Assembly (NCBI GenBank): GCA_030386875.1
Contig: CM059563.1
Span: forward strand, 18,370,001 to 18,434,000
Length of the DNA: 64,000 nucleotides
Direction: 5' to 3'
Source of the DNA: Morinoia aosen
Taxonomy: Eukaryota; Arthropoda; Malacostraca; Amphipoda; Talitridae
Positions 12,969 through 26,196 of this stretch are shown here, in pieces (the first letter of the stretch is position 1; every line of letters starts with the position of its first letter). The position numbers were made by a program, and so were the translations under genes. The notes below the pieces were generated by a model, which saw only the letters and a program-made list of their open reading frames with translations, was not told the DNA's origin and searched no databases.

Positions 12969-13162
12969 TGATGTCCCACAAAAACCCGAACCGAGTATTT
13001 ATTTTCCCGTATCAGCAATACCATGGTAAGAATACAATAAGCATTTAATTTCTAGCTAAATTATCCTTCACAATTAACAAGATTAAGAAAAGGTATTACT
13101 GATTACGATGGTATTACTGCTACGGGAAAATAAATACTCGGTTCGTGTTCTTGGGGGACATA
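12969..13162. mobile_element. MITE with ~55-bp terminal inverted repeats
   Basis: The left arm (12969-13027) contains ACCGAGTATTTATTTTCCCG. Its reverse complement recurs at 13097-13162 with only a few mismatches. The arms enclose about 70 bases of AT-rich sequence with no coding capacity. Confidence 0.8.
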
Positions 13163-15479
13163 TTGTATAGGGTGTCCAAAAGACGAGGAAAATTGTCTCG
13201 ATTTCATTCCTTCACTCGCATTTTCCCTAATTTTTTGTGTGCTGCAGTTTAATGCATGCAATTCAAGTATGAAGGCCAGAGAAGTGAAGCAAGAAAGTAA
13301 GCAGGCGACCAACAAAGCGCCTATCATTGTTTGGAAACATTAATGGATGATCCCAGTCATTGACTTGCACCAGTGGCAGCGCTAGCGGAGCCGTGGGTCT
13401 TTGTTCTCACGAAAAAGAAAGAAAGAACGACAGGAAGAAAATTCGCTTATTTATAAAAAGCTGATACATGAAATGTAACACAACATATTAGATTTTAAAA
13501 TTTCTTAATCTAATGGTCTTTAATCGACCGTTTCTTGAATGTAATCTTTGAGTTTGCGCCTTTTTATATAATTCATGGATCAAATTGTTTGCGCTCAACG
13601 CCATCTTTAGAGTCTCATGGAAACCATTGTGTCAAAACAAACGGAGATTTTGAGTACATTGTTGCGCGTAATTGACAAATTTCACCTGTTCCCCTGCGCA
13701 ATTAATTTTCAAAATTAAAGGACGTTGTACATCTCCAAAACATCTCTTATTACTAACAAAGTACCGGAATATGCGAGAGGTGATCCCATGCTTGTACGGT
13801 GAAGACATGTTAGCATGATTAGTTCGTTTCAGTGTGCGGCGCATGTGCAAGGTATCCCTGTAAATCTTAGCTTATATCTATACATATATTTAACTCTAAG
13901 AAGTTGTTTGCTTGTTTGCATGCTTGCTTGATCATCTCCGTTCACGCTCTGCTTTCAGTATTAGCATAAGGAAAAATTTAAAATTTCTATTTGTTGCATT
14001 ATAGATACGATCCGTTATAAATACCGAATTCGAGGGGAACATATCTCAAAAATTAGGTTTTCACGCAGCCTCACCCAATGAGCAAACGTATGGTTCAGTT
14101 ATTCTTGAGATTATTTATTTACCATTTCTTGCTCTAATTTATCGGCGGTTATTCATGAGTACACAGTATTTGTTTACTGAACTTCCATTGCTAATTTTTC
14201 TTTTTCGTTCATTGAATGAGTGTTTGCTATTATCATTACTAGTGATAATATATGAGGTAAAATTTATGTATCCGCTATCAAAACTCGAAAATGAAGTTCA
14301 ATTTTATTCAAAATTAGCATACATGTTTTACCTCTCATAACATACATAGAACATCGCAATCGAGATAAAGACAGCCCCCGGAGAACCCAAAAGAGACCAA
14401 CTATACCCGCAGGTGACACTGCGAACGAATAACCTCAAAGATCTAACCAGCTTAGCGCTGAGCACTTGCTGGCGAGGTCTTCGTGCAGATTTTTACGGCT
14501 TCAGCGCGTGTAGAGACCCAAGTTGTCCAGTCGCTAAGGCTTCCTCTGACCACAGGCCTCGCGATTTCCTTGCTGACAAAGTTGCAGCTCCCAGACGTTA
14601 TTAAGTACTGTGCTAGCTACAGCTGCTTCATGGTGACTTGGACAGAAAATAACATCGATGAAAATTCCTAAATTAGAACAGTTGAAATAATGATCACGTA
14701 GTATCAAGCAGCGATACTGTAGCACTCTAGCTTCATTCATTTTTATCAGCCCGAAAATTTCCAGCATGCTCTCGTTTTGCTGCTTTCGTTATGAGCCATA
14801 TATATTTACTGTGAAATTTTTCTCGTCATAAACTATAATTGTGTAACGATAGGCTTATCCATACAGAGACATAGCATAATTTTGAAAGGAACTCCGGCTG
14901 CAGCCTTAGGGGCTGAATTATGGCAGAGCGCCATGTAGTTAAATGATCGTTCCTCTAATGTTAATATTAAATAGAACTGAAGACTTCAGAGCAAAACACT
15001 ATAAACACCAGAAATAAAAGAATCAAAGACTTTTTTTCCCCACCCTTGTGTAAGTTTCCGAAAAGATAAAAAAATATTCGAATACTTCGGCCAGTTTTAA
15101 CTCCTCTAAAGCAACAAAAAAATAATTAATTACAAAAGAAATCGATATCGTGGAGAACGAAACAGAACACGAATACTAGGCTAGTTGCTAGGGAAAGGCT
15201 GAATAAACTCAAATTAAAACAGCTTGTCATCAAGATGAACAATTTATTCCCAGAAAACGACGCTTTTGGGTCGCAATGTGAAAGAAGTTACCCCAAAGTT
15301 GTCACTTTTACCAGCACGAAAGCGACGGCGGAATGAGGTGTACAGGAGGCTTTGCTACATGCAGCGATAACACCCGACAGCTCCGCAGCACGAACGCTAA
15401 AGGTTCGCGTGGTAGAGCCCACGTGCTCATATGTCTTGCTATGGTATCAGTGCGACGGCTGCAGCGTATCCTGCCGAGA

Positions 15480-15560
15480 ACAGCTGGTGTCTGCCAGTCG
15501 CTCATATATAACCGCTCACCTGTCAAGCTTCTATTGCTGCACTCACTCTGACGTCACAGG
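15480..15560 (+). promoter_or_regulatory. Possible core promoter (TATA-like) in a GC-richer patch
   Basis: A CATATATAAC motif at about 15502 is followed 30-35 bases later by GCACTCACTC, an initiator-like context, inside a CpG-richer patch (15310-15600). No downstream gene is recognisable, so this is only a weak positional suggestion. Confidence 0.2.
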
Positions 15561-15924
15561 TTGCAGTTATTTGCAAAGCTGCCGAGCCTCTCCCTTTCTC
15601 TCTTCTGTGGCTTTAATATTACGGGCTGGTAAACTGATATTTCAGTGTCTCCACAAAAGAATAAACAAAACTTATGAGATGAAATGATTCATGTACTGAG
15701 AAATGTTTACGGAATGGAAAGTTGAAAAAATGTGACTTCTTTTTTCTGTTTCTTCTATTTTCTTAGTTGATCAAGTGCTGACCGATTAAAGGATAAAAAC
15801 TCACATTATCATATAAAATGCTTTTTCTCTAGCGCGTTTACGGTAACTGCATGGTTTCAGCAAAATGTGAGATACGGAAAACTATGTTACGACGATAGAA
15901 TAAGTAACTATGCGTTATTGAGAG

Positions 15925-16090
15925 TGAGAGCTTAGAGTGTTCAAATAAATGTTGTGAGAGCTTCTATTGTTTTGATGAATGTTGTGAGGGATATGATTGT
16001 TGAGATGAATGTTGTAAGAGCTTAAATAGTGTAACTGAATATTATGAGGGCTGGGATTGTTCAGACAAATGAGTGGGGGTATGTTTGAGC
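15925..16090. repeat. ~30-bp diverged minisatellite, about 5 copies
   Basis: Units such as GTTGTGAGAGCTT followed by ATTGTTTTGATGAAT repeat with substantial divergence. Confidence 0.75.
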
Positions 16091-18939
16091 TTAGTAACCA
16101 GTCAATTTGTATAATGCCTAACTGAATTAAAATATTATTCAATGGGATATAACTAAGGAAATTTGCTTCACCGTCAACTTTCCAGAAGCTTCAGGCGGAG
16201 AGCGACTAGGAGCTCATGTAAACCCCGAAACTGGAGTTACCGTTGTTGTCAGGTAGGGAAAGAAAGGCTGAAAGGTTTCTAGTAGTTTACTGGGGGTCGG
16301 AGCTTGCCAGGTCAGTGCTATCGGTGTTCAGTCAAAATGAGATTCCTCAGACACGACGAACGCTTTTACGCGGCTCGGCTCACGAATGTACGAAAGAATC
16401 CACACTCATTGGCGCAAGCGCTGAAACCATACACTGCTTTACTCGCTTTCTGCCTTAGACACTTTGCGATCTTTTTGATCAGAAAATCCTTCGTCGTGGA
16501 CGGGCTGGCTTTCTCCCAAATCATACACAACGCACACTTTTGCAGATTATTCCTCTTTCCACTTCAAACAAAATATTGCTGAAAATATACAACAGCCCGC
16601 AAAAACGAAGTGTCCTCGAAAATTCTAATTAGAACCTAAGCGCTCAATGCAGAAAAAACTCTGTATGCAGCCGTATTTTCTCAATTAGATCTCTCAGAAG
16701 GAGATGTCACAGAGTTCGTCATATCAGAAATATGGTCAGAGGGACTTCTGAAGCGGCATTGATTAAAAAGTTACTCTCACTATTAGTTCATCGGTCATTG
16801 GGATCAATGTGAGCGTTCAATCAATATGAATCTCTCATCAATGTGAGTTTCTTATCAGTGTGAGTTTCTATAAAAAACGAAGCCGCTGGGTATATTGCTT
16901 AGTTTTGTTTGTTTGCTGAGAAATATAGCGAATAAAACACCAGTAAGACCTAAAATAACCCAGTTAGCTCACTCATTCTTCAATTTATCACAATAAACAT
17001 TTTCACCAACTCCATAGATACAACCAAGAAGAATTGGCACTAAAATGATTGACAAGTGTTGCGTTTTGATACTGATGAACGAAGCATATAACTGAAGAAC
17101 AAAAAAATCAATTTTGAAATGAAAGGTAATTCGACCTTGACAAGTCTCCAGATAGCATGCGCGACTTAAATCGGAGAATTCATTTAAAAATCGTGGAATC
17201 ATCAAGAGAGTCATAAGTGAACATAGTTTACCACGACACTCCAACGTCTAAAGTCAGAGATGAATTACTGTAGTAATCATCGAATAGCCGAGAAAACCAT
17301 CTTTTGTAGCTTATCTTTCCCGTATTCTGAGTGGATAAACTCTTGCAATCTACGTGCACGAATTAGCGAAGTTCATTACAGGGCTACCGAGCACCTGGCA
17401 TAGCAAACACGCAGCCATTTCCACACCGTCTCACTGCTGAACTTTGTTTCCTTGCTCAGGATTTGCGTGTCAAGACACCGAGACCTGTGCCCTGTGATGG
17501 GCACATCGAGACAGCTGAGACCGCAAAATGATGATGATAATGAGCGTCATACTTAGTTATTGCTTAGTAAAGATGATAAGCAATTTTCTTCGTCTTTTAA
17601 CGCGTGATGGACTGAAAAAATTGGAAAAGAAACTAGTAGCGGTTCTTTTTCTTATTTTCTGCCTGCATTCGTGCTTATTTCGGTGGGTTGAATGCTATTT
17701 CTCCTCGTCACTGCAACACGATGATACAAAAACATTCGATTCAGATTATGTTCTTATTTTCAATTTGTAGTAATTGTTGTAGTAGGAGTAGTAGTAGTAG
17801 AAGAAGAAGAAAGGGATACATAACAAGTAGCAATGCTTTCAACACACTGAAAGCCTCAGCTTGCATAAAAAAATAGATTAAGTAAGGTTTGCATGTAAGG
17901 GATCACAATGAACTGATACTCTCTATGCAATCGAACTGTTGAAATTCAAGAGTAATGGTCCCCATGTGCTATGGACCAAAGTACTACCCATATTGGCGTT
18001 ATCATTAGCCTTCCGACGTATTATACATTTATTAGTCGGAGTTTTTTCGTTTTAATAGATCTTTTTTGGTAATAGATCTTTCTAGTTCTTACACTTCTAA
18101 TTAAAAAATGCTTGAAAACAAATAAGCTCTAAACAGAGAGTGCCACGAGTCAGCTCGTGGTAACTAAAATAATAATAAATCGGCGTGTGAGGTGTGTTTC
18201 TGTGCTACACTTTTTGCCTCTGAAACAAAATTTCATTGAACTGACGAAACTAAAAAATTTGGACACCTCCTGAAATGTCTGTAAAATAAAAAAGTATGTC
18301 GTTCATCACACTATTATTTTATCACTGCGCACCAAAGTCCTCATTTCTCGAACTTCTGCAACTACATAATTATACCCAAAGTTTGATTTCCAAACTTGTG
18401 TAAATCTCTCCGTAGGAAAGCAAGGAAATGAGGAAGTGCTTGAGACGTAACCTACATTATGCAAATATTATGTTTTCTCTGCAGCGTCAACAGAACTTCC
18501 CAAACGGGAGGCGCAAGCTGAAACGATGTTCGTTTGCTTGTCTAAATATGTCCGTGTGCCCTAGAGAAGAGGACGGAAAGGCCATGGCAGCAGACATTTG
18601 CTGCAAAGGCCAACGTGCCACCTGAAGGTCAGCACTACAGTACAATTCCTCCTTGTGTCATTTTACTGCAGTTCAGCCATTACTATTTGCCCCGAATACA
18701 TTTTAAACTTCATTGTTTTCTTTACTATGTTTACAACATGTTACCAGCAGCTGTATGTGAACCATCACACGCTCAGTGCTTTTTAATGATTTTTCAGAAA
18801 CGGTTTTCTACAATTTACGAAAAAGTGATTGCTCGTGAACAATGTTTACGTGTTCTTATTTCAGATCACTGGGAATGTGTTTCAGCAGCATTTACACAGT
18901 ATAAGACTCATAAATTTAGCTTAGATTATCTGTTGGTTT

Positions 18940-19215
18940 AAGCCTCCCTAGCTTCAGTAAGGGTATTATCGTGTGACAAAAGAAGTTAAGAGCTATTTAG
19001 CATAGAATAGAGGAAACATGAAATATGTGCACAACAAAATATCCCACACCCCACGCAGAGAATTAGCAAGATTGAAAAAAAGTTTAAGAAACAAAATGAA
19101 AGATGAAAAAGAACGTAATACAAGAACAGCAGTAAACCAAAAAATATAAACGTAACAAAACAGAAAAAATATCCATTTCCATGAAAGGGAACCCAACCTT
19201 CAACTCGAGGCCGCC
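18940..19215 (-). repeat. Dispersed ~380-bp repeat family, copy 3 (diverged)
   Basis: The order of motifs on the minus strand (CTCGAGTT.AAGGTTGGGTT, GTTACG, GTTTACTGCTGT, AAGCCTCCC-type end) matches copies 2 and 5, but divergence is high and the CCCCTCAGGGGG end is missing. Confidence 0.7.
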
Positions 19216-19792
19216 AAACTTATATTTTGAAGCTTTAACAGCTCTAGTAAATACCTGCCTTCTCTGGTTCTCAGAAGCTTTTATGTGGTGTTCTCAGACT
19301 CAGCGCATTGTTATATAAAAACTTTTAGTTCACCAAGAAGCTGCTAAGCTTGTTTTAACATATATTTTCCTTTTTGTTTACCTCGAAGGTAAGGCATTGG
19401 ACGTGCAGAACACAAACCTTACGGCCTGATCACACACTTCTTACAGTCCGATCACAAGCACAAAACTCCTACTGTAATTTCGTTGAACAAACTGAGTTGG
19501 TTTACGCAGCAAACAAAACTATTGCAAAGGATGACACTCGCAAGCGATATGATCATCATTTGTTCCGATGCCGTATCGAAATGTCAACGCTGCAGTCTGC
19601 GACGAGTTCGTGATTGGCTCAGTGCCCTACTTCTACGAAACTTTATAATTGCAATCCTTTTCCGCATATCAAACAATTTTTGTTTATATTACAAATAATC
19701 TTCATTCGTACTACTTTTGAATGCGATCTTTTTTCGAAGCACGTACTGCTGCTTGTCGTGCGTGTATCAAATTTCGAAGCCAACTTAGCACT

Positions 19793-20069
19793 TCTCCGTG
19801 GCAAAGTGGTTAAGGGATCAGCCTTGTATGTTGGAGACGAGGGTTCGTATCCCGGCGCTGGCGCGGAGATTTTCCCCGTTGGGTATGAGGGAAAGCTCAA
19901 GCACAATACCCCACTCAACCCAGGTGTCGGAAATGGGTACCGGCTTTACGTGGGAACCATCATGGTGTCCTGTCTATAGGGTTAGTTATAAGACATTTGA
20001 AAAACCAATGCTTAAGATCATATGGATCAGGCTTGATTGGAAATAAAGCATCCCAAAGATGCCGATGTT
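19793..20069 (+). mobile_element. tRNA-derived SINE, full-length copy A
   Basis: The 5' end has a tRNA-like head with a box A match (TGGCAAAGTGG) and a box B match (GGTTCGTATCC), the internal RNA polymerase III promoter of tRNA-derived SINEs. A central block (CCAGGTGTCGGAAATGGG) follows, then a 3' tail with CCAAT at 20005, ATTGG at 20036 and AAATAAA directly after. It ends in GCATCCCAAAGATGC, itself a short hairpin. Frames crossing it are not genes. Confidence 0.92.
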
Positions 20070-21607
20070 TGCTTGTTGTTATACATTAACGGCGATTGCT
20101 AACAATAAGTACAGCAAAAAATTTGGCGAGAACTATTGAAACAAGTTCTGTTTAGGCATTAATCCTTCAAAAAAAGCATTTATTTTTTAAAGACGAAAAC
20201 TTATCACATAAAAGTTAAGGTTTCATTGCCTTTAGAGTGTTATTCCCAAAAAAATCAAAGCAAAAGATAGTGAGGAAACAGCGAAAACTTTTCTTTCCTG
20301 CCATACTTCTATGTATACTGTTTCGATGCCCTAGACTTCACACTAAATTTTTTCAGATTTGCAGGAACACAAGTTCAGTAATTTAGAGTTTCAGAGAAGG
20401 ATAGCATTACTATTATTTATGAAGTTAATTAGTTACATGATTGAAAATAAACATAGGCCAAAATGAAGACACCCGTTTAAAATAAACGTAAGCCAAAATG
20501 AGAACACATAGTGGGCGAAACGTTGATGGTTCGTCAGTGCCTTTTCAGTTCATTTATTTTAGATAAGCAGGCCGCGCCCAACAGTCATGGGGAAACATTC
20601 TAAACACTCGAAATATTCCCGGAACTTTACGAGGGTCGGCTTCCTTTGCAGCACTTCTCGGAAGTGGGCTGGCACGAGTCATTTTGGAGACATTCCACAA
20701 AGTGCCTCCACGGACTTCGAGCTTATTATCTCGCTTTAAAATTTTTATAAGATAGCCTTGAGATGAAACCTCAACAAGTTCAACTACGGTTGCTGGATTT
20801 AATGTGACATGCGTGCATATGATCACTAATATGTTCAAATAAAAAATAATTGAATGAGTAATTATCGGTTGCCTTTTCTAGATCGCTCAACTGCTTTTTC
20901 TCAGTTTCGTCTCCGTTTGACATCTGCTCGTTGATCTCAACATATCTCTAAGGTTGGTGCTTTGGCTTACCCATTTACGTAATCTAGCTCCTAAGGTCAC
21001 TTATACAGATCTTGATCTCCAGACTAGAACAATTGAGGGGCGTAGATGTATTTAAGGTGGGAATTGCACAGTTCACCAGTCCTCCATTGTCTATCGTCCA
21101 TCTAACATTATACATTTAAATGACCAAAAAATTAACCACAAATGCTAACAAGTATCCATAGGAGTTTTCATATCATTCTCCTCAACTCCACCACTACCCA
21201 CTAATAATACCATTCGTCAGTAAATGAAAATCATCAATTTTTTTGAAGTATTGGATTGTCTATATTAAATGCAGCTTAGTTTTAATTCAAAGCCTCGCAC
21301 ACGAACGGCTATTATTTTTCCTCCACCAGACAGTCCTGTGCCCTCGATATTTGAGTTATTCGTCATCTTCATGGGAACCTCAAATAATACGGAGAATAAT
21401 TAGTCCCAGGTTTCCAACTAATACAATTCAAGTTGTGAAAATGGGACACCGGTCATTCATTCTTACTGGCTAACTTGCGGTTCACAAAAAAGATGATGGA
21501 ATAAACCTGAGGTTATGTTTTATGGTCAATGTGTTCCTTCAAAATAAAATCCGTCGAAAAAACTTTACCTTAGTTTTAGTTTAGTCAACACCAGTTTTTT
21601 GATAAAA
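20070..21607. other. No gene recognised
   Basis: AT-rich DNA. A minus-strand frame at 20838-20554 (94 codons) has no recognisable motif. Confidence 0.5.
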
Positions 21608-21680
21608 AAGAAAGAAAAACAGTTTATTTCCAATGAAGATGACACAAAAACTATCATTGGTTTTTCAAATGTCTTGATAG
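21608..21680 (-). mobile_element. 3' tail of a SINE/LINE-type element
   Basis: On the minus strand it reads TTTGAAAAACCAATGATAG, a loop, then TCATTGGAAATAAACTG and a CTTTCTTT-like run. This is the same tail as in the SINEs, with a CCAATGA/TCATTGG stem. The rest of the element is not recognisable. Confidence 0.75.
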
Positions 21681-22349
21681 AAAGATCCTTAGTTGATAAA
21701 CACAAGAGGGTATCGTAATGCCCATAGTGAGTATCTTAATGCCGTGGGTATCGTAATACCCATGTCAATAGTCGGAAGAAATGATATGTACTTATGACGT
21801 TTCCTTGACATCTTCTTTCCCCATACATATCACAGACTCTGCGTTTTTACCACAAGAAACATGTTCCTCCGTACATTTTAACATAATTTTTTTTATCGAT
21901 GTTCACTCTTCTTGATACCCATTCGCTGCCCCCAACTTCTCGGATTTTTCTCTTTCATTTTTATCCTTTTTTTGTGCGGAGGTACATAAAGCTGAGTATT
22001 AGTTGTATGGTACTAAATTACTTTTGCTCGTGCCTCGGGAATTTGTATTTTAAAAACTTCTAGAAATTTCAGGATTTAGTAGATTTCAAAAATTTCGAAT
22101 CGATGAAAATTATCTCAATTTCTAGTATAAAACATTTCGGTGATCAAATCATTCATCAGGTACCCGTATTCAAAACATGTAACATAATAAAACTTATAGA
22201 ATCAGAAAAACAGTACTTAAGAAAAATTTACATTTTTAAGAGCTTAAAATACGTTTATATAACTGGTCACTTCACTAAAAAATGTTTAAGACTGCCTACT
22301 TGATTCAAGAATGCCTTATCTCTAAAAATAATAATGAATAATAATGATG
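21681..22349. other. No gene recognised
   Basis: AT-rich DNA with small internal repeats of GGGTATCGTAAT-type near 21705-21765. Confidence 0.45.
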
Positions 22350-22640
22350 AAGGCATCTACGGATGCTTTATTTCCAATCAAGCCTGATACATATCACCTT
22401 GTACATTGGATTTTCAAATGTCTTATAACTAACGCCAGGACGCCATGACGCTTTCCCCCGGTCAAGACCGGTACCCATTTCAGACACCTGGGTAGAGTGG
22501 GGTATTGTGCATGGAACTTTTCTCCTATACGAAAAACAGAGAAAATCGCCACCGCCAGCGCCGAGTTTCGAACCCGGGTCTCTGCCGCACGGCGGCAGAA
22601 CCTCTAGCACATGGCCATCGCGAGCAAAACGTGGAGGAGT
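22350..22640 (-). mobile_element. tRNA-derived SINE, copy B
   Basis: On the minus strand it contains a box B-like GGGTTCGAAACTCGG, the central CCCAGGTGTCTGAAATGGG block, a CCAAT/ATTGG tail with AAATAAAG, and the GCATCCGTAGATGCC end. The head differs from copies A and C, so it may be a different subfamily sharing body and tail. Confidence 0.88.
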
Positions 22641-23194
22641 GAAGTAAGGAGTACAGTATATCATGGATAGCGCTTCCCTGATGTAGGACCAGTTTTAGGT
22701 AGTCAATTTTTTATGCATGTTGGGGAAAAGTGAGCGAGGAAATTGAAATCTGCATGTATTCAGATTTTTTCGAACAAAGCCGTTTCGTACACCTTACTTT
22801 TCGCTATGAAAACACCATTTGTGACGATCCGTCGCAGAGTCAATCTCAACTCATGAATTGTTAACTTACACGCCATGGATAATATGATATTTTTTAGACG
22901 GAATGTTCATAAGGAATTTCCTTTGTCTCTAGAATATTCTGTTCACTACTCCCAAAGTGCGTAATGTACTGCAAAGAAATAGTTCTAATACGATGAACTC
23001 GGAATTATATGCATTGTAATGTATTAAAAACGCACTCGCAATTTTTAGAGTGCAGTAAATGTCGATTATACTTATAAACTTTTATCTAACTTCGATTAAA
23101 ACATCAAATGTTTAGGATTCGTGCTGTTGCTTATGTATATCAGTTGCTCAAATAAGTAGGAAAAATGTAATTAGGTTTGATACTGTGTACTTAT

Positions 23195-23440
23195 TGGATG
23201 CCTAGATCGAGGTTGGTAGCGGGCGCCATTCACGCGAAGTATGCGGTTTAATTCCAGGGAATACAAAGCTTGTTTGGTGCTTGTCCTCATCGGAAAGACG
23301 GAGTTTTTGGTATAATTCACCACTCAAACCCCTACCATGTGTCGGGAATGAGTACTCGCTTGACAGGATGTAACCGTCATTGCACCCTACTGTTTCCTAC
23401 AAGGCCATTGAAGAAACCATATAAATGGTATTGAACAAAA
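23195..23440 (+). mobile_element. Old, diverged SINE copy
   Basis: The order of the segments (CACTCAAACCCCTACCATGT, GTCGGGAATGAGTACTCGC, ACCGTCATTGCACCCTACTG) follows the body of the 19.8-kb SINE, but with many substitutions and a degraded tail. Confidence 0.6.
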
Positions 23441-24244
23441 ATTTTACAAGAATAAAACGTGGTTTATATATATTTGCATGACTCTTTACTGTTTAAATAA
23501 TATTTATCTGATATGACACATGCAAACTAACATCTGTTTGAAGAAATGGGTCATTCCCTTACTTTCAGCTGCAATTTAAGAACCTTCTGAAAAATTTTTA
23601 CTGTAGCCAGTGCTGCTAACATATCGTTTATTGGCATCGATTGCTGAAAACAGTTTATATCAGTATTTTTTCCTAGACTGTCAAAAAACGTTGAGACTAT
23701 GGAAAGCATTTCACCCCACCGCCTTCATCCTTATACATATTTATTTTATTACATTCATTTAAATACATCATTACGCTCCTAATAACTTGATATGAAATTT
23801 TTTCATTTCAGTTTCTCGCACGATCATTGACATGGGCTATTTTGACACCCATACGACTAAGATATTTTTAAATGTTTCATAATTCTTATTATTTTTTAAT
23901 TTTATTAGACAAAAGTGTTTAATTTTCTTATTCATATCGTGTAATGTTTTCGTTAGCCTCGTGTGGCAATTTTTCGTTTTTAACATTTGTGTGTATGTTA
24001 TGACAGCGTTATTTAGGAAGTTAATTTCGCAAATTGATTCAATTATATTTCAAATATATTGGTTAAAGTTGTACAAGTATATAATTTATTTTCATGTTTC
24101 GGACTCAGGTGATCTTTTTCTGCCAGCATTATTTGTATAGGAAATACTATGAAGTTTCGCCTAGTGGGCGTAATTCAAATTTTTACTTATTTGTTTTAAG
24201 TATACCAGTTTGCCGTGCTGGTATTATCAAAAGATAGGTAATTA

Positions 24245-25030
24245 CGTTATTACGTTTGACAGGGTCACCAGATGCCTGGGAAGGCATCAATATATTGAAT
24301 GAATTGATATGGCCCTTTGACTCAGAAGGAGTAGGTAATCGGGTGCTCTACTGGCACCGTGGTTTTCCAGATCACTTGCACAAGCTTATCCTCTGAAGGA
24401 CAGTGATACAACGACAACTCTCGCCTGGTTAATTGGGTCGCCTATGGGTGCCGTGACTACGGCCAATCGTGGGGGTGGATCCGCTTCTTGAGAAAGGAGG
24501 TCCGGGTCCAGTAAGGCGACGTACTCCAGCCGCGTGCCGTGGCTCGCGGGAATCCGTTGTGAATCCAGGCGAGGACGTATATGTTAGTGTAGTTATCCGC
24601 GGATGCGGGTGATAGTATGGCTTAATTAGGATGCCTCAAAAGAGGCAGTACCTTTGTAGGGTTGCTGTGTGTGGAGCCGTGTGGCTGAGTGAATGTGAGG
24701 ACTTCTCAAGTGAGTCTGAGGAAGGTCCAGATTTTTGGGCTCAGTGGCTTGGATTGAGGACTAGGTGGTTGTGTTTGTGTGTTGGCTTTGTAGGTTCTTA
24801 TATGCCCCTCTGGGGCCCAAGAACTACACTCAGAAGAATCTACACGTGAATGACGACCCTGCCTCGAAAGCTGGCTATCGGAAGCTTGCGAAATGGTTCT
24901 CCGCAGTGTTTCCAAAACGGAAGTGACGGACGGGAAAACGTGATCGGCCACAATATTTTCGAAACACATTTTTGGTAAATTTTCGGGTTTTATCGAATGA
25001 ATTCGGTCTTGTGAATTTATGAAAATCATT
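24245..25030. other. Insert of unknown type inside the duplicated block
   Basis: This GC-richer segment has no counterpart in the right copy. It contains GTGGATCCGCTTCTTGAGAA and CCGTGACTACGGCCAATCG motifs that suggest a mobile element, but no protein frame or terminal repeat supports a class. Confidence 0.35.
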
Positions 25031-25295
25031 ACGTTTGTATAACTTAATTTTAGGATCTTAGTTTTTTAATATTTATGAATTTTGGCTGAAGTGTGGCCCA
25101 GGGCGTTCACTACAATACCTTCAATTTCTGTGTGGTAGAATAGTTGGTCCTGAGCTCGTTATTTTGCATACTAGTTCATGCGTAAGAGTAAAAAGATTGT
25201 TGCAAATTTAGAATTCACAATCTTAGACGCAGAATTATTTAAATACGCTAGTTTTACTTTCAACATATGTCCCTGAAAGCACAAGTTACTAGGTT

Positions 25296-25573
25296 AACAT
25301 CGGCATCTTTGGGATGCTTTATTTCCTATCAAGCCTGATACATATGATCTTAGCATTGGTTTTTCAAATATCTTATAACTAACCCTATATATAGGACACC
25401 ATGACGGTTCCCCCGTAAAGCCGGTACCCATTTCCGACACCTGGGTTGAGTGGGGTATTGTGCTTGAGCTTTCCCTTATACCCAACGGGGAAAATCTCCG
25501 AGCCAGCGCTGGGAACGAACCCACGACTTCCAGCATACAAGTCCGATCCCTTAACCGCTGTGCCACGGAGAGC
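25296..25573 (-). mobile_element. tRNA-derived SINE, full-length copy C
   Basis: On the minus strand it is a close relative of the 19.8-kb copy: box A TGGCACAGCGG, box B GGTTCGTTCCC, central CCAGGTGTCGGAAATGGG, tail with AAATAAAGCATCCCAAAG. One base of the ATTGG stem is changed (ATAGG). The near identity suggests recent activity. Confidence 0.92.
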
Positions 25574-26196
25574 AATACTAAGGTCGTATTTCAATGTAGG
25601 TGCGCAGTCAGCGCGTTTTCATCAATGCATTACTGGTGTTATGTTGTTTTTATTATTACTTATATTTACATGTATTATCAAACTTAGATTTAACGCCACA
25701 TAAGGAACACAATGTTTCATGCTTCTCTCGTAATCATTCGTTTCGAGAAGTGGCATATGGGCTTTACGATACTTATGTGTGTATATTAAATAAGGATCTT
25801 AATGTTGAGACATTTCATAAACTAATGTCATACATTTTATGTACCAAATTTATCGGAAATAAATTGTTTTTCTTTTTGTAAGGCTCATATCTCGGGAATT
25901 TATCTCTGGAAGTCGATCCGCAAAGACAATAACATAGTATCTGGCACTCTTACCTGTGACTGGTGATGCGCCTAATTGGACCAAAGTAACCACCGGCGCG
26001 CCATTTTAGAGAACCCATCTAAGATCCTTCCTGAGTTACCCTGACAAATAGGGTAATTTCTGAACTATAAGACGTAGAATCTTGAAATTAAAACCAAATT
26101 AATGCTCGTGATGATTACAACATTTTTATGTATCTAAATAATTTTTTACGCCCCCGTGGGCGGCAGGAAGCGTGGCTCTCGTGACCCCTCAGTAGT

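Larger units (their letters stand above)
13163..18939. other. Gene-poor stretch, no gene recognised
   Basis: Apart from the small array at 15.9 kb and a GC-richer patch at 15.3-15.6 kb I see no genes. A TATAGGGTGTCC motif at 13167 resembles an arthropod transposon end but has no clear partner. A short perfect hairpin (CCACGAG-TCAG-CTCGTGG) lies near 18143. Trinucleotide runs (AGT/AGA)n occur near 17785. Confidence 0.5.

Noticed and set aside
15308..15687. Overlapping 72-111 codon frames on both strands
   Set aside because: They follow from the GC-richer composition; no motif, splice site or homology supports any of them.
19793..19870. Functional tRNA gene
   Set aside because: Box A and box B are present, but the cloverleaf cannot be completed and the sequence continues into a SINE body present in several copies.
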